From assembly GCA_902796785.1 (NCBI GenBank), contig CADBQJ010000161.1:1-13099 (forward strand): a stretch of DNA of 13,099 bases. Reading direction: 5' to 3'. The position numbers and the translations under genes are program-made. Each line of letters starts with the position of its first letter. Positions within the stretch are counted from its first letter, which is position 1. Under the pieces are notes generated by a model, which had not been told where the DNA came from, did no database searches, and saw nothing but the letters and a program-made list of their open reading frames with translations. Below, in pieces: positions 1-8,455 of this stretch. The stretch is from Fibrobacter succinogenes. GTDB taxonomy: Bacteria; Fibrobacterota; Fibrobacteria; Fibrobacterales; CADBQJ01.

Positions 1-1362
1 GAGTTCGGGCAGCTTCTCGACCGCGCGCTTGGCGTTGTAGTCGGTCAGCGCGCAGACCGAGAGCGCGAGCAGCACCTCGTCGGGGTTGAGGCGCGGGTTT
101 TCGCTCCCGAGGTACTCGGTCTTGAGCCGGCGGATCGGCTCGATCACCATCGGCGAGATGAGGTCCACCTCGCGGGGGATGCCGGCCAGCCGCTTGAGCG
201 CGTTGAGCAGCATCGCCGCGGGCGACCCGAGAAGCGTGCCGGTGTGCCCGGTGACGATCTCGCCGTCGGGCAGCTCGATCGCCACGGCCATCGCGTTGGT
301 CTCCTTCGCGCGGTCGAGCGCGGCGGCCACCACCCTGCGGTCGGCGGTCGTGACCTTCGCCTGCTCCATCAGGAGCTCCTGCCGGTAGACCTGGTCCTGC
401 TCCGCCTCGCCCGTGCGCACCTGGCAGAGCGTGGCGTAGTAGCGCCGGACGATCTCCTGCCGCGCGGCCTCGCAGACCGCGTCGTCGTCCACGATGCAGT
501 TCCCCGCCATGTTCACGCCCATGTCGGTCGGGCTCTTGTAGGGCGACTCGCCCAGGATCCGCTCGAACAGCGCGTTCAGCACCGGGAAGATCTCGACGTC
601 GCGGTTGTAGTTGATCGTCGTCTCGCCGTAGGCCTCCAGGTGGAACGGGTCGATCATGTTGACGTCGTTCAGGTCCGCCGTCGCCGCCTCGTAGGCCAGG
701 TTGACGGGGTGCTTGAGCGGGATGTTCCAGATGGGGAAGGTCTCGAACTTGGCGTAGCCGGCCTTCACGCCGCGCTTGTTCTCGTGGTAGATCTGCGACA
801 GGCAGACGGCCATCTTCCCGGAGCCGGGGCCCGGGGCGGTCACCACGACCAGCTCGCGCGTGGTCTCGACGAACTCGTTCTTCCCGTAGCCCTCGTCGCT
901 CACCACCAGGGGGATGTTGCCCGGGTAGCCCGCGATGGGATAGTGGCGGTAGACCTTCAGGCCCAGCTTCTCCAGCTTCTTCTGGTAGGCGATGGCGCTC
1001 GGCTGCTCCTGCCAGCGGGTGAGGACCACGCTGCTCACGAAGAGCCCGTAGCCGCGGAAGGCGTCGATCAGGCGCAGCACGTCCTGGTCGTAGGTGATGC
1101 CCAGGTCGCCGCGGACCTTGTTCTTCTCGATGTCGTTGGCGTTGATGGCGATGACGACCTCGGCCTTGTCCTTGAGCTTCTCCAGCATCCGGATCTTGCT
1201 GTCGGGGGCGAAGCCGGGCAGCACGCGGGAGGCGTGGTAGTCGTCGAAGAGCTTGCCGCCGAACTCCAGGTAGAGTTTTCCGCCGAATTTGGCGATTCTT
1301 TCGGCGATTTTGTCGGATTGGGTCTCGAGGTATTTCTCGTTGTCGAAGCCGATCTTGTGCAT
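1..1362 (-). CDS. UPF0371 / DUF1846 family protein (C-terminus beyond window)
   Basis: I recognise this as a member of the UPF0371 (DUF1846) family, conserved bacterial proteins of about 500 residues with no settled biochemical role. The first 454 residues are present and the reading frame is still open at base 1, so roughly 40 residues are missing. The N-terminus ([11 protein letters not shown], then [26 protein letters not shown] at about residues 26-51) is the family hallmark. Residues 176-184 (APGPGSGKM) form a glycine-rich P-loop-like turn, but a Met stands where Walker A has Ser/Thr, so nucleotide binding is not shown. The ATG at 1360-1362 gives the expected family N-terminus; no strong Shine-Dalgarno precedes it. 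A promoter-like TATACTTG lies at 1400-1407. The gene is divergent from the kinase gene at 1490, with no obvious functional link. Identity is confident; function is unknown. Confidence 0.9.
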   Translation of the reverse strand, partial: MHKIGFDNEKYLETQSDKIAERIAKFGGKLYLEFGGKLFDDYHASRVLPGFAPDSKIRMLEKLKDKAEVVIAINANDIEKNKVRGDLGITYDQDVLRLIDAFRGYGLFVSSVVLTRWQEQPSAIAYQKKLEKLGLKVYRHYPIAGYPGNIPLVVSDEGYGKNEFVETTRELVVVTAPGPGSGKMAVCLSQIYHENKRGVKAGYAKFETFPIWNIPLKHPVNLAYEAATADLNDVNMIDPFHLEAYGETTINYNRDVEIFPVLNALFERILGESPYKSPTDMGVNMAGNCIVDDDAVCEAARQEIVRRYYATLCQVRTGEAEQDQVYRQELLMEQAKVTTADRRVVAAALDRAKETNAMAVAIELPDGEIVTGHTGTLLGSPAAMLLNALKRLAGIPREVDLISPMVIEPIRRLKTEYLGSENPRLNPDEVLLALSVCALTDYNAKRAVEKLPEL

Positions 1363-1399
1363 ATTGCCGGTTTTCCAAAAGGGTGCGGATGCCGGAATT

Positions 1400-1407
1400 C
1401 AAGTATA
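1400..1407 (-). promoter_or_regulatory. Promoter-like element TATACTTG for the UPF0371 gene
   Basis: On the minus strand this reads TATACTTG, about 38 bases upstream of the UPF0371 start. It matches TAnnTTTG at 7 of 8 positions and also contains TATACT, a good sigma-70 -10. The sequence upstream is very GC-rich with no clear -35. It is one of nine similar octamers in the leaders of this window. Confidence 0.45.
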
Positions 1408-1458
1408 GCAACTCGCCGCCCGGGGCCGGACGCGCCCCGCCCGATACCCCCGAAGAGC

Positions 1459-1466
1459 TACATTTG
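1459..1466 (+). promoter_or_regulatory. Promoter-like element TACATTTG for the kinase-uxs-galT run
   Basis: TACATTTG is an exact match to TAnnTTTG and ends 23 bases before the kinase ATG. This predicts a 5' leader of about 18 bases containing the strong AAAGGAG Shine-Dalgarno at 1477-1483. No clear -35/-33 element is visible. Confidence 0.4.
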
Positions 1467-1489
1467 GCGGTATCGGAAAGGAGTTCCTC

Positions 1490-2050
1490 ATGGACAACAA
1501 GATCATCATCATGGGCATCCAGGGGTGCGGCAAGGGCACCCAGTCCGCCAAGCTGGTCGAAGACTTCGGCCTCACCCCCGTCGGCGTGGGCGACATGTTC
1601 CGCTGGCTGGCCAAGAACAACACCACCATCGGCCGGAAGATGAAGGAAGCCATGGCCCGCGGCGAGCTGGTCGACGACCAGACCGTCTTCGACGTGGTCA
1701 AGTGGCGCCTCGACCTGCACGACTGGGACAAGGGGCTCCTGCTCGACGGCTTCCCCCGCAACGAAAAGCAGCGCCGCTGGCTGTTCGAGGAAAACAACTA
1801 CAAGTTCGACCACGTGCTCTACATCGACATCCCCGACGAACGGATCGTCGTGGAACGCATGCTGGCCCGCGGCCGCGCCGACGACAACGAAGCGGCGATC
1901 AAGGTCCGCATCGGCGAATACCGCCGCGAAACCGAGCCCACGCTCGCCGCCTACGAAAAGGCCGGCCTGCTCCGCACGGTCAACGGCATCGGCACCGTGG
2001 ACGAAGTCTACGCCCGCATCCTCGCCGCGCTCGGCTGGAAGAAGGCCTAG
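1490..2050 (+). CDS. Short-form adenylate kinase-like NMP kinase
   Basis: This 186-residue cytoplasmic P-loop kinase should transfer a phosphate from ATP to a nucleoside monophosphate. Residues 9-17 (GIQGCGKGT) are the Walker A loop. LDGFPRN at 85-91 is the adenylate-kinase DGFPR motif. GRADDNE at 128-134, followed by the Y-x2-ETEP region near 144-150, resembles the short, zinc-less LID of AK1-type kinases. Length fits the short form. Two departures are notable: the P-loop has IQ-C in place of the usual PP/GP-A/S, and the NMP-binding STGD motif is GVGD (32-35), lacking the Thr that contacts AMP. The substrate could therefore be AMP, UMP/CMP or something else. AAAGGAG at 1477-1483 is well placed for this ATG. 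It leads a run with uxs (1-base gap) and galT, so a role in supplying nucleotides for sugar activation is possible (inference). Confidence 0.85.
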   Translation: MDNKIIIMGIQGCGKGTQSAKLVEDFGLTPVGVGDMFRWLAKNNTTIGRKMKEAMARGELVDDQTVFDVVKWRLDLHDWDKGLLLDGFPRNEKQRRWLFEENNYKFDHVLYIDIPDERIVVERMLARGRADDNEAAIKVRIGEYRRETEPTLAAYEKAGLLRTVNGIGTVDEVYARILAALGWKKA

Positions 2051-2051
2051 C

Positions 2052-2978
<927 letters not shown>

Positions 2979-2988
2979 GGGCTTCGGG

Positions 2989-3996
2989 ATGTCCGAGTAC
3001 AGGCAGAGCCCGACTTCCGGACAGTGGACCATCCTCGCGACCGAGCGGTCGCGCCGCCCCGAGGACTTCGTCCTCCCCGACGAGGGGAACCCCCGCCGCG
3101 GCGTTCCCGCGCATTCCGATTCCTGCCCCTTCTGCCGCGGCGGCGACGTGGACCGCGCCGTCCCGAGCGTGGAGCGCCCCGGGAAGGACGGGCTCTGGGC
3201 CGTCCGCGTCGTCCCGAACCGCTACGCCTACGTGGGCGCCTCCGAGCCGCCGCGCGGCCTCCCGCGCGGGAAGTTCGCGGCCGCGGTCGGCTACGGCCAC
3301 GCCGACGTGGTCGTGGAGAGCCCGCGCCACGACTGGAACCCCGCCCTCGCCTCCGACGAGGAGCTCGCCGGGGTCGTCCTCGCCTGGCGCGACCGGTTCC
3401 GCCAGCTGCAGAAGGACCCCGCGGTCAAGGTGGTGAACGTCTTCCGCAACCACGGCCCGCGCGCCGGCGCGAGCCTCCTCCATCCCCACTCGCAGATCGT
3501 GGCCACCTCCGTGGTCCCGCCCCACATCTCCGACCAGGTGCGCAGGGCCGAGGAGCACTGGAAGGCGAAGGGAAGCTGCGTCTACTGCGACGCGCTCGCC
3601 GAGGAGCTCGCCCAGCGCGAGCGGATCGTGGCCGAGGAGGGCGACTTCGTCGTCTGGTGCCCCTTCGCCTCGCGCACGCCCTTCGAGACCCGCGTCCAGT
3701 CCCGGCGCCACGAGGCGCTCTTCGGCGACGCGACCGACGCGGAGTGCGCCGAGTTCGCCCGCGCCATGGGGGCCGCGCTCCGCGCGCTCCACGCCGCGCT
3801 CGGCGACCCGGACTACAACGTCATCCTCCGCTCCGCCTGCCTCGACCAGGCCGGAGCCCCCTTCTACCACTGGTACGCGGTGATCATCCCCAAGCTCTCG
3901 CGCGCCGCGGGCATGGAGATCGGCACGGGGATCTACGTCAACTCCGTCGCCCCCGAAGCGGCGGCGAAGACGCTGCGCGGAGCGCTCGGACTCTAG
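2989..3996 (+). CDS. galT: Galactose-1-phosphate uridylyltransferase family (GalT, HIT superfamily)
   Basis: This 335-residue protein belongs to the GalT group of the HIT superfamily, which exchanges UMP between UDP-glucose and galactose-1-phosphate in the Leloir pathway. The active-site HPHSQ is at 165-169; His167 is the expected nucleophile that forms the uridylyl-enzyme. Cys46-x2-Cys49 with His114 and His165 match the structural zinc ligands of E. coli GalT. A second CxxC at 197-200 sits in the C-terminal half, which ends with the PFYHWYAVIIP motif (291-301). The ATG lies 10 bases after the uxs stop with only a weak GGGG ahead of it, so expression probably depends on upstream genes. Some relatives of this length are ADP-glucose phosphorylases, so the exact nucleotide is not certain. 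The stop shares the CTAG at 3993-3996 with the convergent lipoprotein gene. Confidence 0.85.
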   Translation: MSEYRQSPTSGQWTILATERSRRPEDFVLPDEGNPRRGVPAHSDSCPFCRGGDVDRAVPSVERPGKDGLWAVRVVPNRYAYVGASEPPRGLPRGKFAAAVGYGHADVVVESPRHDWNPALASDEELAGVVLAWRDRFRQLQKDPAVKVVNVFRNHGPRAGASLLHPHSQIVATSVVPPHISDQVRRAEEHWKAKGSCVYCDALAEELAQRERIVAEEGDFVVWCPFASRTPFETRVQSRRHEALFGDATDAECAEFARAMGAALRALHAALGDPDYNVILRSACLDQAGAPFYHWYAVIIPKLSRAAGMEIGTGIYVNSVAPEAAAKTLRGALGL

Positions 3997-5327
3997 CGGA
4001 ACAGTTCCTGCAGGCGCGTCCACCGGACGGCGGCCAGCGCGTTCGCGGTCGCCGCGTCCAGGTCGGGCCCCATGCCCTTGGCGTTCAGGTCGCGCGTCCC
4101 CAGCGTCTTCCCGGAGGCGTCGCGCGCGACGGCCCGGACCTCGACCACGGCCACGACCGTCGTCGAGGAGACGCCGTTCAGGCGGCCCGCCTCGCGCGAA
4201 ACGACGGAAACCGCCAGCGACGGGGCCGCGGCGGATTCCGTCGGGACGAAGCCGGCCCGGTCGAGTTCGGCTTTCGCCGCGGCCCCGCCGGACCCTTCCA
4301 GCGCCAGGCGCACCTCGCGACGGAGCGCGGCGACCTCGTAGTCGACGCGCAGGTCGCCGCCGCGCAGGGCCTCCCGCCAGGAGGCGGGGACCCGCAGGTC
4401 GATCCCGATCCTCGCCCGGTGGGCGCCGGGCGTCTCGTCGGGCGGCGCGAGGCCGGAGAGCGTCGCCTTGCCCGCGGCGTCGGTCGCGACGGCGCCCAGC
4501 GGGCGACGGCCGTCGTCGGAGAGGAGCGCCACCGGGACCCCCTGCGCGGGAACCCCGTCTGCCAGGACCTCGACGACCGTCTCGCCGAGCGGATCGCCCG
4601 CGGTCAGCTTCTGGCCGTTTCCGGAGACCAGGCGCAGGGAGAGGCGCGAGACGATCGTCCCGTAGAGCGCGTCGAGCTCGGAGAGGGAGCGGAAGGAGAG
4701 CGAGGCCTCGCGCGAGGCGTCCACCGCGCGCAGCCGCCGGCGCAGCGCCTCCCGCTCGGAGACGGCCGCGGGGACCTCGGCCACGCTCGCCAGCGCCGCC
4801 GCGTACTTCCCCTCGCCCACGCGCGCGGCGGCCGCGTCGAGCGCGGCCTCCAGGCGGCGTTCCGCCTCCAGCAGGGCCGACTCGGTCCCCGCCGCGAAGT
4901 CGGCGCGGTTCAGCGCCGCCAGGGCGTAGTGGCCCTGGGCGTCGGAATGCTCGCGGACGAGGGCGACCCCTTCGAGCCGTCCTTCCGCCCGCACGCTCGA
5001 GAAGCTTTCGATCTGGTCGAAGACGCGCGTCTCGTCGCCGACGGACATTTCGCTCTTCGTCAGCCGCTCCGAGCCGCGCACCATGGCCGAGATCTGCCGC
5101 TCGACGGCGGCGACGGCCTTGCGCTGCGCCTCTTCGGGGCTCGTGGCGGACCACCCCTTGCCCACGACGAAGGCCTCCTTCGGATAGGCGGGGTCCTCGC
5201 CCGTGACGGTCCAGCCGGCGTCGGGCGCGGAAGCCGTGGCGGCGCCGCCCGACGGCGGCGCCGAGGCGCATCCCGCGAGGAGCGCCGCGCACGCCAGGAG
5301 CAGCGGATGTCGGGCGCCCCGTCTCAT
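3993..5327 (-). CDS. LPP20-like lipoprotein with Ig-like insert
   Basis: This 444-residue predicted lipoprotein has a type II signal peptide ending in LLAGC, with Cys20 lipidated and followed by Ala-Ser, so no inner-membrane retention Asp is present. Residues 46-142 resemble the LPP20 domain: a tyrosine-proline start, VVGKGWS, then a long helix with regularly spaced Ala/Arg (AQRKAVAAVERQI) and a closing YALAALNRADF strand. Residues 143-215 look helical. Residues 248-296 look like an Ig-like or carboxypeptidase-regulatory-type beta domain (VVEVLADGVPAQGVPVALLS, then TDAAGKATLSGL). The C-terminal 335-440 again looks alpha/beta, in the style of LPP20/FlgT. Its ATG is one base after the stop of the upstream lipoprotein gene (TAG-G-ATG), so the two are coupled. 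Function is unknown; a periplasm-facing envelope scaffold role is only inferred. Confidence 0.75.
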   Translation of the reverse strand: MRRGARHPLLLACAALLAGCASAPPSGGAATASAPDAGWTVTGEDPAYPKEAFVVGKGWSATSPEEAQRKAVAAVERQISAMVRGSERLTKSEMSVGDETRVFDQIESFSSVRAEGRLEGVALVREHSDAQGHYALAALNRADFAAGTESALLEAERRLEAALDAAAARVGEGKYAAALASVAEVPAAVSEREALRRRLRAVDASREASLSFRSLSELDALYGTIVSRLSLRLVSGNGQKLTAGDPLGETVVEVLADGVPAQGVPVALLSDDGRRPLGAVATDAAGKATLSGLAPPDETPGAHRARIGIDLRVPASWREALRGGDLRVDYEVAALRREVRLALEGSGGAAAKAELDRAGFVPTESAAAPSLAVSVVSREAGRLNGVSSTTVVAVVEVRAVARDASGKTLGTRDLNAKGMGPDLDAATANALAAVRWTRLQELFR

Positions 5328-5328
5328 C

Positions 5329-6570
5329 CTAGGGGTTGTCCAGCGAGAGGATCAGCAGCTTGCGGTTGATGTTGATCTGGTTGAGCTTGGCCACGGGGGC
5401 CATCTTTTCCTTGAGCATCTGGTAGATCTTCGCGCTGCGCGAGTATTCGTCGCGGCTGGCCCAGACGTTGTAGTCCATCGTCTTGTCGGTCAGCACGTTC
5501 TCCTTCGACTTGTCGAACGAGGACTCGATGACGTCGCCCAGCTTGAACTGCACGGTTTCCAGGGCGTCCTTGTCGAAGCTGCCGGTCACGCGGATCACCA
5601 GGCGGTACTGCAGCCCCTGCTTCAGGTCGTCCTGCCAGTAGGCCTTCACCCGCTCCAGCACGTGGTCGACCGCGTCGGCCACCGCCTCTTCCACCAGCGC
5701 GTTCGTGGCGGCGCCGGGACGGTCCTTGGAGTAGCCGGTTTCGGCGCCGAGCAGGCGGCCCGTGGTGCTTTCGTACGCCTTGACGGCCACGGAGGCCTTG
5801 CCGCCCTCCACGGTGCCGGAGTAGACGAAGTAGACGTCGGAGCCCACGCTCATCGCCATGGCGTAGGCGGGGTCGGCGGCGGCGCCGCCCAGCTCGGTCT
5901 GCACGGAGACCATCTGGTCGATCTGGTCCTGGGCGCGGGGCACGACCACGTCGTAGCGGCGGGCGGTCAGGTAGCTTTCGATGGTCGCGGCGGCCTGCTT
6001 GGCCAGCGGGTTCTTGTCGAGCACGGTCAGCGGGGTCTGGTCGCGCGGCGAGTCGGGGATCACCATGATGACGGGATTGCCCTGGGCGCTCTGCAGCGTC
6101 GCCTGCGAGACGAGCACGCCGCGTTCGGTCAGCTCCCTGCGGAGGTTTTCCTTGTGGACGCGCACGGCCTTGGTCCGCTTGAGGACGGGGATGCCGTCGT
6201 GGGTGCCGTGCTTCTGGGCGGTCACCTTGTCGGCCTCCCAGGTGATGAAGCGGTTGACGTCCTCGAAGAAGGATTCGCGGATGTTGTCGAAGCGCATCCG
6301 CTCCTCGGGGGTCGTGATGATCGGGTCGGTGCCCATCAGCAGCACGAACTGCACCGCGGTGCGGCGGAGGTCGGCGTCGGCCCCCTTCTTGTTTTCGTCG
6401 CCGTAGCCGATGCCGGTGGCGCGGACGGTCACTTCCGCCGGGGAGTAGCTCTCCACGAAAGTCGCCTCGTTGCCCACGGGCGTGTTGGGCTGCTTCGGAA
6501 CGTTGGCGCCGCAGGCGGCGATCAGCGCCGCGACGGCCGCGGCGGAGGCGAATCTGGCGATCATCTTCAT
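5329..6570 (-). CDS. Lipoprotein with DUF6175-like / FlgT-like domains
   Basis: This 413-residue predicted lipoprotein has lipobox LIAAC (Cys20), followed by Gly-Ala. Residues 46-150 contain a TGIGYG strand and an ALRRTA-type helix typical of LPP20/FlgT N-domains. Residues 165-215 (NPVIMVIPD, then IESYLTARRYDVVVP) and 237-312 (a VGSDVYFVYSG strand, VKAYESTTGRLLGAE, then an EEAVADAVDHV helix) recall the DUF6175 and CsgG/LpoB-like fold. The C-terminal 318-413 ends in a strand (INRKLLILSLDNP). I assign DUF6175 by memory of the family, not by a search. Start: ATG with AAGGAG at 6578-6583 and 7-base spacing. A TATATTGC element at 6599-6606 may let this gene and the next be transcribed independently of the two barrel genes upstream. 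No enzymatic motif is visible; a structural or assembly role at the outer membrane is inferred. Confidence 0.7.
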   Translation of the reverse strand: MKMIARFASAAAVAALIAACGANVPKQPNTPVGNEATFVESYSPAEVTVRATGIGYGDENKKGADADLRRTAVQFVLLMGTDPIITTPEERMRFDNIRESFFEDVNRFITWEADKVTAQKHGTHDGIPVLKRTKAVRVHKENLRRELTERGVLVSQATLQSAQGNPVIMVIPDSPRDQTPLTVLDKNPLAKQAAATIESYLTARRYDVVVPRAQDQIDQMVSVQTELGGAAADPAYAMAMSVGSDVYFVYSGTVEGGKASVAVKAYESTTGRLLGAETGYSKDRPGAATNALVEEAVADAVDHVLERVKAYWQDDLKQGLQYRLVIRVTGSFDKDALETVQFKLGDVIESSFDKSKENVLTDKTMDYNVWASRDEYSRSAKIYQMLKEKMAPVAKLNQININRKLLILSLDNP

Positions 6571-6598
6571 GGGAGCACTCCTTGTGTTTCGTCTTCAG

Positions 6599-6606
6599 GC
6601 AATATA
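6599..6606 (-). promoter_or_regulatory. Promoter-like element TATATTGC for the two-lipoprotein unit
   Basis: On the minus strand the sequence reads GGTATATTGC, 28 bases upstream of the DUF6175-like gene start. It contains TATATT (5 of 6 to the sigma-70 -10) and a near match to TAnnTTTG. It is nearly the same as the element ahead of the sulfhydrylase gene at 12964. Confidence 0.5.
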
Positions 6607-6620
6607 CCCAATCCCGCGGC

Positions 6621-6637
6621 CCCGGAGCGGCTCCGGG
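6621..6637 (-). other. Perfect 7-bp inverted repeat between barrel gene and lipoprotein gene
   Basis: CCCGGAG and CTCCGGG flank a 3-base loop, 14 bases past the end of the upstream gene's stop codon. No T-run follows on either strand, so it is not a standard intrinsic terminator. It may slow or partly stop transcription, or stabilise the mRNA end, between the barrel genes and the lipoprotein pair. Confidence 0.4.
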
Positions 6638-6650
6638 AACGCGGAAAGGG

Positions 6651-8405
6651 TCAGAAGAAGTTCAGCGACGGCGGATTCCAGACGATCTGGGCCTCCACGC
6701 TCAGATTGGGCGAATCCACCTCGGTGCCGTAGTCCAGGTCTTCGTCGTCGATCCAGAGGTCGAGGTGGTAGCGGAGCCCGGCGCGCAGCGAAAAGGCCGG
6801 GCTGAGCGCGACTTCCACGCCGGCGCCCGCGCCGACCTCGACGGCCTGCTTCCCGTAGACGTCCTCCTCCTCCTCGTCGAAGAAGTCCTCCTCCACCCAT
6901 TCGGGCTTGTTGAAGAGGAACGCCTCCCAGCCCACTTCCAGGCCGGCGTAGAGGGAAACGCGGCGCCAGGGGACGTACCAGCGGAAATTGAGGTGCGCTT
7001 CCGGCGTCCAGGCCAGGCGGAGCCCCTCGTCCTCGCGGGGGATCCTCGCGGGGTCGGGGTTGAACCGCCTGCCGGCCCCGCGCAGCGAGGCGACGCCGAA
7101 GCCCGCGTCCACGCCGAGCCGGAAGTTGATGCCGTTGGTCTCGACGCCGAAGTGGGCGATCCAGGCGCCGACCGCGAGGGTGTCGGTTCTCTTCTTTCCT
7201 TCGCCGTCCCGGGTCTTGTGGACCAGCGCCGCCGGGCGCCAGCCGCCGCCGATCCAGAAGTTGACCGGAACGCGCGGGAACTCGCGAAGCACGTCGCCCT
7301 CCATGGGCGAGCCGGCGACGACGTCGAAGACGGTGTAGCCCTTGTCTTCGGAGGAGATCCGGTCCGCGCGGACCCAGCCTTCCTCCCTGGCGACGACGGT
7401 TCCGTCCTCCTTCTCGTACTCCTTGACGATCAGGTACTTGTCGCCGCGGCGCAGGCCGGAGGAGCGGGAAATCTGCGACTCGATTTCGTTCCCCCTCGTC
7501 GCGCTCACCTGCATCGTCATCCGGAAGTCGGGGATCGAGCGGATCTCCACCTCGATGTTCGTCAGCGCGGAGAAGGCGGCGGAGCGCTCCGCCTCGGCGC
7601 GGTTGGACGACGTCGACGTCTTGCTTCCGTCGCCGGTTCCCGAGCCGCGCGACCAGACGAACTTGACCGGGACGGCCTCGGCCTTGCCGTTCTCCACGCG
7701 GATGCGCCAGACCGCGGCGCCGAACTCCAGCGAGACGGTCACGGAGGGGACGGCCTTCTTGCGCGGCGTCTGGTAGGCGTTGTAGCGGCGTATCATCGGG
7801 ACGACGACGTAGGCGGCGTTGCGCACCTTGTCGAGCTCCACGGAGGTGATCCCCAGCTCCTTGGCCTTGTCGACGATGCGGGAGTTGCGTTCCTCCTCGC
7901 CGAGCAGCTCGACCGCGCGGGCTTCGGCGCTCGCCTCCACCGCGCCGAGGATCTCGGGAAGCAGGTGGCGGTTGACCATCTCCGTCAGGACGTCCACCCG
8001 GTCGTCGGCGGACGTCGCGGAGAGGAGGGCGTTCGCGTTGAGGACGAAGCGCCGCTGGATCGCCTCGGGCAGCGGGTTCTGGTCGAAGCGCGGGTTGGAG
8101 AGCACGCCGCCCATCCCCTTGCGCAGGAGGTCGAGCAGCTCCGTGCGCGCCTCCTGGGAGCGCCGGTCCACGATCCAGATCGCGTCGAGCCAGGAGATCG
8201 ACTTGCGCTCGTATGTGCCGGCGGCGGTCGCCTCCCGCGAGGCGGCCGCGGCGGCGGAGTCGGGGCCGGCCATTTCGACGATGGAGGGCCTGGCGGGGGC
8301 CTGTTCGGGCGCCTGTTCGAGCGGAACGACGTTTTCCTGGGCGAACGAGAGAGCGGCGGCGAAAAGACCGAAAACGGCGATTCTCGTGATCCTGGACGTG
8401 CGCAT
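6651..8405 (-). CDS. Secreted N-terminal module plus predicted C-terminal outer-membrane beta barrel (paralog B)
   Basis: I do not recognise a named family. The 584-residue product starts with a signal peptide (MRTSRITRIAVFGLFAAALSFA, likely cut after Ala22) and a Pro/Ala/Glu linker. Residues 66-210 are mainly helical with YERKSISWLDAIWI, NPLPEAIQRRF and RNSRIVDKAKELG. Residues 220-378 look beta-rich (VWRIRVENGKAEAVPVKFVW; a GLRRGDKYLIV turn; EGDVLREFPR) and recall CsgG/FlgT-like accessory folds. Residues 381-584 alternate hydrophobic/aromatic and polar residues and end in Phe, as expected for an outer-membrane barrel, with strongly acidic loops near 502-516 and 552-558. It aligns with the 593-residue neighbour encoded upstream almost without gaps through residue 378. 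ATG has AAGGGG at 8411-8416. Surface-exposed function is inferred from topology only. Confidence 0.75.
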   Translation of the reverse strand: MRTSRITRIAVFGLFAAALSFAQENVVPLEQAPEQAPARPSIVEMAGPDSAAAAASREATAAGTYERKSISWLDAIWIVDRRSQEARTELLDLLRKGMGGVLSNPRFDQNPLPEAIQRRFVLNANALLSATSADDRVDVLTEMVNRHLLPEILGAVEASAEARAVELLGEEERNSRIVDKAKELGITSVELDKVRNAAYVVVPMIRRYNAYQTPRKKAVPSVTVSLEFGAAVWRIRVENGKAEAVPVKFVWSRGSGTGDGSKTSTSSNRAEAERSAAFSALTNIEVEIRSIPDFRMTMQVSATRGNEIESQISRSSGLRRGDKYLIVKEYEKEDGTVVAREEGWVRADRISSEDKGYTVFDVVAGSPMEGDVLREFPRVPVNFWIGGGWRPAALVHKTRDGEGKKRTDTLAVGAWIAHFGVETNGINFRLGVDAGFGVASLRGAGRRFNPDPARIPREDEGLRLAWTPEAHLNFRWYVPWRRVSLYAGLEVGWEAFLFNKPEWVEEDFFDEEEEDVYGKQAVEVGAGAGVEVALSPAFSLRAGLRYHLDLWIDDEDLDYGTEVDSPNLSVEAQIVWNPPSLNFF

Positions 8406-8422
8406 CTTTTCCCCTTTTCTTC

Positions 8423-8430
8423 GAAAGATA
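8423..8430 (-). promoter_or_regulatory. Promoter-like element TATCTTTC between the two barrel genes
   Basis: On the minus strand AGTATCTTTC lies in the 50-base gap between the paralogs. It differs from TAnnTTTG only at the last base. The predicted leader to the ATG at 8405 would be only about 12 bases, so this is a weaker call than the others. Confidence 0.3.
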
Positions 8431-8455
8431 CTCTATCGCGCCGCCCGCCGGTCCG

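Noticed and set aside
6621..6637. Intrinsic terminator after paralog B
   Set aside because: The 7-bp hairpin is real, but no T-rich tail follows on the minus strand, so I list it only as an inverted repeat.
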